Source of the DNA: a virus
IMG/VR virus record: IMGVR_UViG_3300042504_001927
Location: 1 to 36,085 of that record
Strand: one strand, 5' to 3'
DNA length: 36,085 nucleotides
Part shown: positions 29,349 to 36,032 of the stretch, in pieces
How the letters are laid out: each line of letters begins with the position of its first letter
How positions within the stretch are numbered: the stretch's first letter is position 1
Made by a program: the position numbers and the translations under genes
Notes under the pieces: generated by a model
Database searches by the model: none
The model's input: only the letters and a program-made list of their open reading frames with translations
Told to the model about the DNA's origin: nothing

Positions 29349-30344
29349 ATGGCCAGCGTGAACGTCCATCGCGACCGCCTGTACCTGCTGGCCAAGGTGC
29401 CGCGCCGCGACGGCAGCCCAGGCCTGCAGCAGTGCCGGATTGCCCTGCGGCTTGACGACACGCCAGTGAATCGCCGCACTGCCGCCAAGCAGCTGCAGAC
29501 CCTGGAGCAGCAGCTGGCGACCGGGACGTTCGACTGGGCGTACTGGAACGATCAGGAGCAGGGGATCACCTGGCGGGATGCCATCGCCAGGTTGCATCGT
29601 GCTCGGGTGGTATTGGGCCGCACGTCGGAGACGACCTGGGAGATCAACTATATGGGCCGGCTGCGGCAGATCCCACCAGGGGCAGCCGTGACCACTGAAT
29701 CGATAGCGCAGGCGCTGCAGCGTTACGACCGCTCGACGTGTTCGTACAAGGAGCTCTGGTATCTGCTGCGGCATATCGCCAAGCTGACAGGCGTGCCGTT
29801 TCCCGAGCTGCCAGTGCCGACCTATGGCCAGGCCCAGCTGGTGGCAGTGCCTACCGATGCGGAGATCATCAGCTGGGTCGAGGCGTCAGATGCCGCGGCC
29901 TGGTATTTCGGGATGATGGCCACGTACGGGCTGAGGCCGCACGAAGTGGAAGGCTCGCGGCTGATCGAGAAGGATTACTGCCAAATATCAGACAGCACTA
30001 AAACCGGATTCAGGACGGTGGTGCCGGTGCCACGCGAATGGGTTGAGCGGTTCAGGCTGCGCGATCGGCGGCTGCGGCCTGGTGGCGTGCCGGGTGAACG
30101 ACCTGATGCCGTGTCGAAGTGGCTGCATAAGGAGCTACGCCGGCTGGGTTTGCCATGGCGGCCTTATGCGCTCAGGCATGCGTACGCCGGTCGGCTATGG
30201 AAGCAAGGCGGCAGCCGGCTGGATATCTACACCGCTGCCAGGCTGATGGGCCACACGCCGCAGCAGCATGCCAATACGTACCGTGCCCACATTCAGCCGC
30301 ATGCGGTGGCAGAGGCGGCAGAGAGGGCGTTAAGGGGTGGGTGA
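29349..30344 (+). CDS. int: Tyrosine recombinase / phage integrase
   Basis: A 331-aa integrase starting MASVNVHRDRLYLLAKVPRRDG. The catalytic domain has the first Arg in ATYGLRPHEVE, the second box RPYALRHAYAGRL, then LMGHTPQQHANTYRAHI with the box-III His and the nucleophilic Tyr. In box II the usual His before the LR pair is Tyr, a known variant. It inserts and, with a partner, excises the element at an att site. The nearby 76-aa HTH protein at 30694-30924 could be that excisionase partner. Confidence 0.9.
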   Translation: MASVNVHRDRLYLLAKVPRRDGSPGLQQCRIALRLDDTPVNRRTAAKQLQTLEQQLATGTFDWAYWNDQEQGITWRDAIARLHRARVVLGRTSETTWEINYMGRLRQIPPGAAVTTESIAQALQRYDRSTCSYKELWYLLRHIAKLTGVPFPELPVPTYGQAQLVAVPTDAEIISWVEASDAAAWYFGMMATYGLRPHEVEGSRLIEKDYCQISDSTKTGFRTVVPVPREWVERFRLRDRRLRPGGVPGERPDAVSKWLHKELRRLGLPWRPYALRHAYAGRLWKQGGSRLDIYTAARLMGHTPQQHANTYRAHIQPHAVAEAAERALRGG

Positions 30345-30375
30345 CTGCGTGGCGCCTAGCTCTTCGCCCCCTTAA
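30330..30375. terminator. Inverted repeat between convergent genes, possible terminator
   Basis: TTAAGGGG at 30330-30337 pairs perfectly with CCCCTTAA at 30368-30375 around a 30-base loop. It spans the ends of the integrase gene and of the opposite 113-aa gene, so it could slow both transcripts. The loop is long and there is no T tract, so this is weak evidence. Confidence 0.3.
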
Positions 30376-30697
30376 GCACCGCCAATACTTCCTCAACAGT
30401 TACGGAATCTTCCGGGTCTCTGCTCTGGGCTTCTTCGACAAGAAATCGAATGCACCCGGTAAACGTTATGTCGCTTGGGCTGCACGCCCACCTAAGCCAG
30501 CGCCATTTCGTCCACTCAATCCGCTCACGCCGCGAGGCGATCTTTTCATCTGGCGTGCAGACAACTTCATCACAGCCCATAATCAGGAATCCGCCGTAGT
30601 CCAAGCTGCTATCCAGTTCCGCTGCGTAGACCTTGGCTGCTTGATTGATTGTGCTTTCGCAGGCAATCCGCCTGAGCTGATCTTCAATGTTGCTCAT
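30356..30697 (-). CDS. Hypothetical protein (113 aa), last gene of leftward operon
   Basis: A 113-aa acidic protein starting MSNIEDQLRRIACESTINQA, with Trp/Arg-rich middle RIEWTKWRWLRWACSPSDI and an acidic end SVTVEEVLAVLKG. I do not recognise a family. The ATG at 30697 overlaps the upstream stop as ATGA; longer in-frame starts would run back into the upstream gene. It converges on the integrase gene. Confidence 0.6.
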   Translation of the reverse strand: MSNIEDQLRRIACESTINQAAKVYAAELDSSLDYGGFLIMGCDEVVCTPDEKIASRRERIEWTKWRWLRWACSPSDITFTGCIRFLVEEAQSRDPEDSVTVEEVLAVLKGAKS

Positions 30698-30924
30698 CGT
30701 TGTTCTCCAGTGTGTGAAGGCACCACCGCCCCAACATTCACCCGCACCATGCGCCGCTGAGCACCCACTGGCGCCAGATCGATCAGCTCGCGGCCCCACC
30801 GCCAGCGGGATTTCCGATTGCAGTCGGCTTCGTGGATCAGGCGCTTGATATGCCGCTCACTGCAGCCGAGGGCCTCGGCAGCTTCGGCCACGGTGAGCAA
30901 CAGTCTTGGGCTGCACTTCCGCAT
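30694..30924 (-). CDS. Excisionase-like helix-turn-helix protein (76 aa)
   Basis: A 76-aa protein starting MRKCSPRLLLTVAEAAEALGC and continuing SERHIKRLIHEADC. This is the MerR/AlpA-type winged helix seen in excisionases and small phage regulators, followed by a WRWGRELIDLAPVGAQ strand. It sits close to the integrase, though in the opposite direction. It could direct excision or regulate the integrase. The start could instead be the ATG two codons earlier, at 30930. Confidence 0.65.
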   Translation of the reverse strand: MRKCSPRLLLTVAEAAEALGCSERHIKRLIHEADCNRKSRWRWGRELIDLAPVGAQRRMVRVNVGAVVPSHTGEQR

Positions 30925-31226
30925 CAGCACCCCTCCCTGCCAAACAGGGAGCAGTCACTGGCAAACACTGGCCCCTCCAGCGCAGGGTCTGGAAACCCCA
31001 GCCCGCACTCGCCGTGATACCAGTGCATGCACCGCTCGCAGCTTGGATCGTTTGGTCCTGGTGGTGGCCGGTAACCATCAGGCAACGCGTCGCGGTAGAT
31101 CTTGCCGATCCGTATCTGGCGGATCGTTTCACGGCTGACGCCATACACCTGCCCTAGAGCACGGTGCGTTTCAGGTGATGCAATGATCGCCGCGATCTGC
31201 TCAGCGGTGAACTTCCGGGTGGTCAT
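30924..31226 (-). CDS. HTH protein with small Cys-rich C-terminal domain (100 aa)
   Basis: A 100-aa protein. The first 45 residues are a helix-turn-helix (TAEQIAAIIASPETHRALGQVYGVSRETIRQIRIG). The C-terminus has a metal-binding pattern, CERCMHWYHGECGLGF and then DCSLFGREGC. The Cys region resembles the 59-aa protein at 23261. It overlaps both neighbours (TGATG and ATGA). Likely a DNA-binding regulator of unknown target. Confidence 0.65.
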   Translation of the reverse strand: MTTRKFTAEQIAAIIASPETHRALGQVYGVSRETIRQIRIGKIYRDALPDGYRPPPGPNDPSCERCMHWYHGECGLGFPDPALEGPVFASDCSLFGREGC

Positions 31227-31735
31227 CCCTTGCTGCCCGTAACGGTGGTGTCGCCGTTGTAGCGGCCACTGACGGCGTAGGACCGCAGGGGCCGTTCAGC
31301 CATCAGATGGAATACAACTTGGCCGATCTTCATGCCAGGCCAGAGCAGCTGCGGCCAGAGCTGGCGGGAGTTATGGAGCTCAAGTGTGAGCACGCTGCCA
31401 TGCCATCCGGGATCGCAGTATCCGGCCATCAGATGCTCAAGGCCTTCACGTGCGCGGCTGGACTTCAGCATGAATTGAGCCGCCACATCATCCGGCAGGT
31501 TGAACACCTCCACCGTCTGGGCCAGGCAGAACTGACCCGGCTTCAGCTCATACGGATCATCTTGGCTATGCCGGTGCAGCGGGTATGGCACCAGCTCCGG
31601 CGACTGCGCCGATTCGATTAACAGCAGGTCACCCAGCCGCACATCCAGGCTGGCCGGGTTGACCAGCGCCGGATCCCAGCCCACCACCATGCCACCTTCG
31701 CAGCGGCTGCGGATCTGCCAATCGGCGAGAATCAT
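31223..31735 (-). CDS. dCTP deaminase / dUTPase-family protein
   Basis: A 170-aa protein starting MILADWQIRSRCEGGMVVGW. It has the DCD fold: PASLDVRLGDLLL, FMLKSSRAREGLEHLMAGYCDPGWHG and the catalytic-type Glu in VLTLELHN. The family converts dCTP to dUTP and ammonia, or hydrolyses dUTP; which of these applies here is not clear. A phage copy would raise dTMP supply or lower dUTP for DNA synthesis. It overlaps the upstream gene as ATGA. Length is near that of usual bacterial forms (about 180-190). Confidence 0.85.
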   Translation of the reverse strand: MILADWQIRSRCEGGMVVGWDPALVNPASLDVRLGDLLLIESAQSPELVPYPLHRHSQDDPYELKPGQFCLAQTVEVFNLPDDVAAQFMLKSSRAREGLEHLMAGYCDPGWHGSVLTLELHNSRQLWPQLLWPGMKIGQVVFHLMAERPLRSYAVSGRYNGDTTVTGSKG

Positions 31736-32001
31736 TTCAGAGTCTCCAAAACATGTTTCGCAAACGCCGTGTGCGTCATCACGGCATGGGTGCCCGGCGG
31801 CCGGCCGTAGCTGTCTTGCCACCAGGCTGAGAATGCAGCGCTGATCAGCTCATCGCGCTGCTGCTGGCGCTCAGCCTCTGCCAGACCGGTGTATGTGCCG
31901 TGCATCGGATGCGCCGGATCATGCCGGCCATCGGCGGTGTAGAGCTCCTCAAGTCGATCTTGCCGAGCGGTTTGCTCGACCGGGTTGCAATCGTGGCTCA
32001 T
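31732..32001 (-). CDS. Hypothetical protein (89 aa)
   Basis: An 89-aa protein starting MSHDCNPVEQTARQDRLEEL, with a GRHDPAHPMHGTYTGLAEA segment rich in His and then a helix ending AFAKHVLETLK. Proteins with a similar AxHPxxGxYTGL pattern occur in cyanophages and are uncharacterised. It overlaps the upstream stop as ATGA, so 32001 is preferred over an earlier ATG at 32046. Confidence 0.6.
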   Translation of the reverse strand: MSHDCNPVEQTARQDRLEELYTADGRHDPAHPMHGTYTGLAEAERQQQRDELISAAFSAWWQDSYGRPPGTHAVMTHTAFAKHVLETLK

Positions 32002-32210
32002 GACGTGATGGGTGAGCTGGACAGTTGGACTTGGCAGATCCGCCATTCGTAGCCATCGGCATCGACCACGAAGTAGTGGGGCCAGCTGGCGGGCCCGCAG
32101 CCCAGGGCGGCGGTGACGATGGCGGCCTGCTGCGGGTGGCCGGCGATGTAGACGCGATCACCAGCCTTGAACCGCCACGGGTTAGCGGTGCGCGTTGCGG
32201 TCAGAGCCAT
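31998..32210 (-). CDS. Hypothetical small beta-barrel-like protein (70 aa)
   Basis: A 70-aa protein starting MALTATRTANPWRFKAGDRVY. It has a run of short strands (RVYIAGHPQQAAIVTAAL, HYFVVDADGYEWRIC), which suggests a KOW/SH3-like barrel. No family is recognised. Both ends overlap neighbours by 4 to 10 bases, supporting translation. Confidence 0.6.
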   Translation of the reverse strand: MALTATRTANPWRFKAGDRVYIAGHPQQAAIVTAALGCGPASWPHYFVVDADGYEWRICQVQLSSSPITS

Positions 32211-32434
32211 GTGCAGGATCTCCGGCTGTGAACAGTGATGGAACTGGCGTCCGGGTGGCGAGCACTGGCGAACTGATGCGCTTGCTGTTTGCTCGTGGCG
32301 CGGATCGTGCAACGCATCGGCCGCTTACAGGCGAACGTCACCTCCACAGGCCAGAACTGCGCACCCGGTTCGCTGGTGCGGGTGATGCCCTCGCCAGCGG
32401 ACTGGCAGGGGTCGTCGTCGGGGAGGAAGGTCAC
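32201..32434 (-). CDS. Hypothetical protein (77 aa)
   Basis: A 77-aa protein starting at GTG, MTFLPDDDPCQSAGEGITRT, then FWPVEVTFACKRPMRCTIRATS. The alternating pattern suggests a small beta fold. The GTG overlaps the upstream stop as GTGA, which decides the start. No family is recognised. Confidence 0.5.
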   Translation of the reverse strand: MTFLPDDDPCQSAGEGITRTSEPGAQFWPVEVTFACKRPMRCTIRATSKQQAHQFASARHPDASSITVHSRRSCTWL

Positions 32435-32592
32435 TGGATCGCCTCCACTCCCTGGATCAGGGCCTCGCGCTGGAGCACCACGGCAGTGGCCACCATGCCC
32501 AGCAGGCACAGCAGCAGGGCGGCTACGGCTCGGCGACCGGCAGCGGCCTGGGCAGCAGCCTCAGCTCGCCGCGCCTGGTTCTGACGGAGCAC
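32431..32592 (-). CDS. Small membrane protein with basic N-terminus (53 aa)
   Basis: A 53-aa protein starting at GTG, MLRQNQARRAEAAAQAAAG, then a hydrophobic helix AVAALLLCLLGMVATAVVL and an end REALIQGVEAIQ. A TTG three codons earlier (32601) is an alternative start. It is probably a single-pass inner membrane protein of unknown role. The longer frame that begins at 32739 would overlap the whole upstream gene and is rejected. Confidence 0.5.
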   Translation of the reverse strand: MLRQNQARRAEAAAQAAAGRRAVAALLLCLLGMVATAVVLQREALIQGVEAIQ

Positions 32593-32608
32593 AGCAGCCA
32601 AGCGGCGA

Positions 32609-32770
32609 TCACAGGGAGCAGCATGGCCGTTCGTGGATAGAGAGAATCTGCGCCTGCGGGAACCGGCTCTGGAAACATTCCCGAATCGAGTCCTTAGTCC
32701 AGCCGTTACCGGCAATCCATTCAAGGTCGTGTCGTTCATTGTCTTTGATGTAGGAAATGAAGTAGGCCAT
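32609..32770 (-). CDS. Hypothetical small protein (53 aa)
   Basis: A 53-aa protein starting MAYFISYIKDNERHDLEWIA and ending QAQILSIHERPCCSL. The sequence is clearly protein-like, with a strand, a helix (WTKDSIRECFQSRFP) and a second strand. It lies three bases after the stop of the 102-aa gene. The pattern matches small phage proteins of unknown function. Confidence 0.6.
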   Translation of the reverse strand: MAYFISYIKDNERHDLEWIAGNGWTKDSIRECFQSRFPQAQILSIHERPCCSL

Positions 32771-32773
32771 TGG

Positions 32774-33082
32774 TCAGAAAGAGTCCAGTGATCGGCGCAA
32801 CGCTGAGGCGGAATGCTCTAGCTCAATGAGCAAGCCAACGATCAGATCAGTCGGTGGTGGTTGGCCGGCATCCCAGGCGTTGTCCGCGATGGCCGTGGCC
32901 GTGACCTTCGCCGCATCGATCAGCCCCACCAGTAGGGGCATGAGGGGCTGGTTGCGCTCGCCGCAGTCGGGCAGCTGAACCAGTGAATCGACGTGGGCCG
33001 GCAGCGCTTGGCGGGCGGCCTGAAGGATCAGGTCGGAGAGTGCGCCATCGCACTCCAAGGGGGTGGGGTTGTGGGTTTGCAT
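32774..33082 (-). CDS. Hypothetical helical protein (102 aa)
   Basis: A 102-aa protein starting MQTHNPTPLECDGALSDLILQ. It is mostly helical, with PLMPLLVGLIDAAKVTATAI and a C-terminal helix LIVGLLIELEHSASALRRSL. No family is recognised. It is part of the leftward early operon, 12 bases after the stop of the 53-aa gene. Confidence 0.6.
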   Translation of the reverse strand: MQTHNPTPLECDGALSDLILQAARQALPAHVDSLVQLPDCGERNQPLMPLLVGLIDAAKVTATAIADNAWDAGQPPPTDLIVGLLIELEHSASALRRSLDSF

Positions 33083-33094
33083 GGGTGCAGAGTG

Positions 33095-33256
33095 TTAATG
33101 GTGGTCACTTGTGGGTGGCAGCGGGTTCGGATGTGCCTTGCCGCAGTGCTGGCAAGTCGTGCCAGTTGGCCATCCTTTTAATGGCACATAGCCAACTTCG
33201 CTCAGCCTGTAGTGCCAAGCATGTGCGCCGATGAAGCAAAAAAAGCGATTCAACAT
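33095..33256 (-). CDS. DUF1660-like small prophage protein (53 aa)
   Basis: A 53-aa protein starting MLNRFFCFIGAHAWHYRLSE and ending with TTCQHCGKAHPNPLPP. A Cys/His start (CFIGAHAWH) and a late CQHCGK give a possible zinc site, the pattern of DUF1660 prophage proteins, whose function is unknown. It precedes the 102-aa gene and follows the Gp157-like gene. Confidence 0.6.
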   Translation of the reverse strand: MLNRFFCFIGAHAWHYRLSEVGYVPLKGWPTGTTCQHCGKAHPNPLPPTSDHH

Positions 33257-33284
33257 TAGTGTGTTCCTCTTGTAGTGATAGCGC

Positions 33285-33893
33285 TCATTTGATACTCCAG
33301 CTGCGGCGCTCGACCAGGGTGCAGCCGGGCACGGTTTTGACCGTGGCGACGGCAGCGGCCTTGGCAGCGGCTTCGTCGCTCGGCGCGACCGCCACGGCTG
33401 CGGCCACGGCGGTTTTGATTGCGTCCTTGATCGCGGTCTTGTCAGCCTCAACTTTCACCCGCTGATACAGCTTCGGCAGATCCTCCGGCTCGCAGTCCAC
33501 CACCACAACCGTGGATTTCCGGCTGCTGATCTTGTGCTCAGGCAGGTCGTATTTCGTGGCCTCGGGGTCAACCTTCTGCAGCGCCTGAATTAGCCGATCC
33601 TGCAGCGCATCCGCCTGCTGCTCATCACCAGCGGCCAGCTCAGCCAGCGCCTGAGCGCGAGCTTTGCGGGCATCACGCCTGGTCCTGAGCGAGTCGATCA
33701 CCCAGCACCAGGCGTCGGCCTTGGAGAGGATGGCCTGTTTGTTGTCGGACTCGGCGGAGATCAGGCCTTCCAGCGTGGCGGTGGCCGCGGCCACCACGGC
33801 AGGATCGTCACTGAACAGGTCGGCGGCGGCCTCGTCGATCTGCTGCTGCAGGCGTAGGGCGTCGCCGGTGAGGGCGTAGAGGGTGGCAGGCAT
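33285..33893 (-). CDS. Siphovirus Gp157-family protein
   Basis: A 202-aa protein starting MPATLYALTGDALRLQQQID and containing SDNKQAILSKADAWCWVIDSL, KYDLPEHKISSRKSTVVVVD, LPKLYQRVKVEADKTAIKDAIK and the end CTLVERRSWSIK. This is the Gp157 pattern, often linked with phage resistance in streptococci and with early phage operons. The start at 33893 is chosen because the earlier frame begins inside the -10 box of its promoter (33917-33922). First gene of the leftward early operon. Confidence 0.82.
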   Translation of the reverse strand: MPATLYALTGDALRLQQQIDEAAADLFSDDPAVVAAATATLEGLISAESDNKQAILSKADAWCWVIDSLRTRRDARKARAQALAELAAGDEQQADALQDRLIQALQKVDPEATKYDLPEHKISSRKSTVVVVDCEPEDLPKLYQRVKVEADKTAIKDAIKTAVAAAVAVAPSDEAAAKAAAVATVKTVPGCTLVERRSWSIK

Positions 33894-33916
33894 AGGCGAG
33901 TGGTGCAGACCCGCCA

Positions 33917-33952
33917 ATCGTACCGCTTAGGTTCCGGATCTGCACCTATGAT
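33917..33952. promoter_or_regulatory. Divergent promoter centred on an inverted copy of the 30-bp element
   Basis: Reading leftward from 33946: GGTGCAGATCCGGAACC, then TAAGCGG, then TACGAT (33922-33917) as -10 for the Gp157 operon. On the plus strand TATGAT at 33947-33952 directly abuts the element and serves the sigma factor, whose GTG lies at 33979. The element thus sits between two outward -10 boxes, as at 17.8 kb. Confidence 0.7.
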
Positions 33953-33978
33953 GAGGCAGATTCGTCACACTCGCCCCG

Positions 33979-34935
33979 GTGCCCGCCAGCTCTGCTCAGT
34001 CCTGGTGGCTTGACAGCATCGGGCGCATCCCTCTGCTCACCCCAGCCGAAGAGATCGAGCTGGGCACTGCAATCCAGCGGTGGCAGACCCACCCTGATCC
34101 ATGCCCACCAGGCATCCGAAGACGAGGCATGCGGGCACGTGATCGATTCGTGTCAGCGAACCTGCGGCTGGTGATCGCGTACATCGCAAAACGCTGTCAC
34201 CGACTGGCGAAGGCGTATGACCGCGAGGATCTGATACAGGCTGGGAATCTGGGTCTGATCACCGCTGCTGAGCGGTTTGATCCGAGCAAGGGATACCGGT
34301 TCAGCACGTACGCGTACTGGTGGATTAGGCAGGCGATCAACCGATGGGTCGATCAGCACGGGCGGAGCATTGCGATTCCGGGCAGCCACTGCCAGCACCT
34401 GGCAAAGCTGGAGCCGATCACCCGCCGGCTGGAGCGCGAGCTGAACCGCACGCCAACGCAGGCGGAGATCGCCGCGGAACTGGGCGTATCGATGCGGGTG
34501 CTGGAGGCGGTGCTGGAGAACGGCCGACCGGTGGGCAGCTTGGATCAGGTGGTCACTGATGACGGTCTGGAGCTCGGCAGTCTGGTCGCCACGTATGACC
34601 GCTCACCAGAGGATGAAGAGGAACAACGGGAGCGGTGGCGGCAGGCTGAACAGCTGCGTGGTCTGATCGCCCGGTTGGCGCCGCAGGATCGCAGGTTGTT
34701 GTCCTTGGCCTGGGGTCTTGACGGTGTGGAGATCCCGAGGCCTGAGCTGGCCCAGCAGGAAGGGCTGAGCACACGTGCGCTCGACGTGCGCCTGGAGCGG
34801 CTGCAGGCATCACTGGCGTCTGAGTCGGTGCAGCTGGTGCTGGTAGCAGTTCAGCGGATACCAGTTGCAGTGGTGAAACGCTGCAGACGGCGGAAGGTGC
34901 GTGATGGCGTGCAGCTCGCGCTGGCGGTGGCGTGA
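33979..34935 (+). CDS. Phage-encoded sigma-70-family factor
   Basis: A 318-aa sigma factor starting at GTG. Region 1.2 is like cyanobacterial factors (DSIGRIPLLTPAEEIELG). Region 2 is well kept: ARDRFVSANLRLVIAYIAKR, DREDLIQAGNLGLI and GYRFSTYAYWWIRQAINRW. Region 3 is recognisable (LERELNRTPTQAEIAAELGV). Region 4 is divergent (RPELAQQEGLSTRALDVRLERLQA), followed by an unusual hydrophobic and basic tail. It should direct host RNA polymerase to element promoters. The altered -35 reader fits promoters that lack a normal -35. Its own promoter is a copy of the 30-bp element. Confidence 0.85.
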   Translation: MPASSAQSWWLDSIGRIPLLTPAEEIELGTAIQRWQTHPDPCPPGIRRRGMRARDRFVSANLRLVIAYIAKRCHRLAKAYDREDLIQAGNLGLITAAERFDPSKGYRFSTYAYWWIRQAINRWVDQHGRSIAIPGSHCQHLAKLEPITRRLERELNRTPTQAEIAAELGVSMRVLEAVLENGRPVGSLDQVVTDDGLELGSLVATYDRSPEDEEEQRERWRQAEQLRGLIARLAPQDRRLLSLAWGLDGVEIPRPELAQQEGLSTRALDVRLERLQASLASESVQLVLVAVQRIPVAVVKRCRRRKVRDGVQLALAVA

Positions 34936-34989
34936 ATAGTGACCCCCAGGGTTGCGCATCGTTGAGAGGCGTAGGGGGTGTTGATGGCA

Positions 34990-35199
34990 TCAGTCTGCAG
35001 ACCTGCGCTTCGCCATCCGCAGCCGGTTCATCTCACGTCCGGCTGGTGATCGTTTCCAGCACCGTGAACACAACGGCGCGGTGCGCTCAGATCTCACCAG
35101 TCGGCCGCATTCAGGGCACGGTTGTGGTGCGTCCGGGTCGGGCAGTCCTGCAAGACGACGGCGCCACCGGGCCGTGCGTGCCCTGCTGGTGTTGGCCAT
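34990..35199 (-). CDS. Small zinc-ribbon protein (69 aa)
   Basis: A 69-aa basic protein starting MANTSRARTARWRRRLAGLP, then CPECGRLVRSERTAPLCSRC, a C-x2-C pair repeated once (zinc ribbon), and an Arg-rich C-terminus. Probably a nucleic-acid-binding protein. It converges on the sigma factor gene and lies two bases after the upstream 82-aa gene. Confidence 0.65.
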   Translation of the reverse strand: MANTSRARTARWRRRLAGLPDPDAPQPCPECGRLVRSERTAPLCSRCWKRSPAGREMNRLRMAKRRSAD

Positions 35200-35201
35200 G
35201 G

Positions 35202-35450
35202 TCAGTCCCCCATGGCGTCGAGCTGGGCGGCCAGCGCCTGCTGCTGGCGCTCCACCAGATCCGACAGCCGGGCGGCATGCCGGGCAGTGCGCTGGAGCCG
35301 GCGCATGGCCGCTCCGGTATCAGCCACCGGCTGTGGCGTCCAGCCGTCCAGCAGGGCGTCCACCCGTGCGTCGGTGTCGTCCACCTCAGCCAGCAGGGCG
35401 TCCACCTCGGCCAGCAGGGCGTCGGTGTCGGTGGTGGGGGTGTGGTCCAT
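35202..35450 (-). CDS. Coiled-coil small protein with repeated DALLAEV segments (82 aa)
   Basis: An 82-aa protein starting MDHTPTTDTDALLAEVDALL, with DALLAEVDALLAEVDD and DARVDALLDG giving 7-residue spacing, then a basic helix MRRLQRTARHAARLSDLVER. It probably dimerises through the first half. No family is recognised. The repeated coding bases (CCTCGGCCAGCAGGGCGTC) are visible in the DNA. Confidence 0.6.
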   Translation of the reverse strand: MDHTPTTDTDALLAEVDALLAEVDDTDARVDALLDGWTPQPVADTGAAMRRLQRTARHAARLSDLVERQQQALAAQLDAMGD

Positions 35451-35506
35451 GGCGTGGCGTGTGGCCGGCGTGAGGGGTCAGTGGGCCCCGCAGGGCCCCG
35501 TGGGGG

Positions 35507-35701
35507 TCACCCCCGTGGAGGGGTGACCGTGTAGCCCGCTGCCTCCAGCAGGGCGATGGCGGCGGCAATGTCGTCCGCCGGTAGTGCCGGCCGGCTGGCC
35601 GGTGTGTCGGCCAGCTCGGTGGCCAGCCCCCGGTAGAGCCGGGCATCGCTCTCGGCCAGATCCCGGAGGGTGGCGCGGAGCGTGTCGGTGATGACGCCCA
35701 T
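35507..35701 (-). CDS. Hypothetical small protein (64 aa)
   Basis: A 64-aa protein starting MGVITDTLRATLRDLAESDA, with GLATELADTPASRPALPADD and an end ALLEAAGYTVTPPRG. Helix-helix-strand pattern. The start at 35701 is the only ATG that begins inside the clear protein-like part; a longer frame from 35905 would cover the control region. First gene of the short leftward unit. Confidence 0.55.
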   Translation of the reverse strand: MGVITDTLRATLRDLAESDARLYRGLATELADTPASRPALPADDIAAAIALLEAAGYTVTPPRG

Positions 35702-35768
35702 GAGTGGTGGTGCGTGGGACTCCTCAAGTGTGCACCAGATCGTCACCACGTAGCACACACGCCCAGCC

Positions 35769-35782
35769 GGTACAGCTGTACT
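35769..35782. promoter_or_regulatory. Match to the cyanobacterial LexA (SOS) box
   Basis: GGTACAGCTGTACT fits the published cyanobacterial LexA box (R-GTAC-NNN-D-GTWC-B) at every position and contains a 12-base perfect palindrome. It is 68 bases before the leftward 64-aa gene and is followed by CTAAAAT. It may tie phage gene expression or induction to DNA damage. Confidence 0.55.
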
Positions 35783-35835
35783 AAAATCAGCCAGACCCGT
35801 TGCGCCGCAATGGATCTGGCCAGCGTGTACCGGTG

Positions 35836-35893
35836 ACGAAGTGGCACACATAAGAACGAAGTGGCACACGACTGGCACACAAAAGCGGCACAC
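35836..35893. repeat. Four direct GGCACAC repeats (iteron-like)
   Basis: ACGAAGTGGCACAC occurs at 35836-35849 and again 20 bases on at 35856-35869. TGGCACAC follows at 35873-35880 and CGGCACAC at 35886-35893. The first two copies are two helical turns apart. Iterated same-facing sites point to cooperative protein binding, as for replication initiators or repressors. Confidence 0.55.
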
Positions 35894-35937
35894 TGACGCC
35901 GCCACTCGGTATCACCCCAGCACAAAACAGGGCCGCT

Positions 35938-36007
35938 GCAAACAGTTGTACTACCGCTGAGATACATTGCAGCGCAGGGGGTCTGCCCGAAACAGTACGC
36001 CCGTACC
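35938..36007. promoter_or_regulatory. Two near-match LexA-like boxes
   Basis: On the minus strand AGTACAACTGTTTG (35951-35938) matches the cyanobacterial box at 13 of 14 positions. On the plus strand AGTACGCCCGTACC (35994-36007) also matches at 13 of 14. Each has one violated position, so they are weaker candidates than 35769. Confidence 0.3.
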
Positions 36008-36032
36008 TGTGGAATAGTTCAGTTTCCACAGG
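36006..36032. repeat. Perfect 9-bp inverted repeat with DnaA-box-like halves
   Basis: CCTGTGGAA at 36006-36014 pairs with TTCCACAGG at 36024-36032 around a 9-base centre. The right half reads GTTTCCACA, one base from TTTTCCACA, a DnaA-box form; the left half reads TATTCCACA on the other strand. It may be a hairpin or paired binding sites. Confidence 0.4.

Noticed and set aside
29058-29774. Minus-strand open frame (238 codons) across the integrase start
   Set aside because: Most of it is antisense to the integrase. A short protein-like stretch near 29130-29210 lacks a good start codon.
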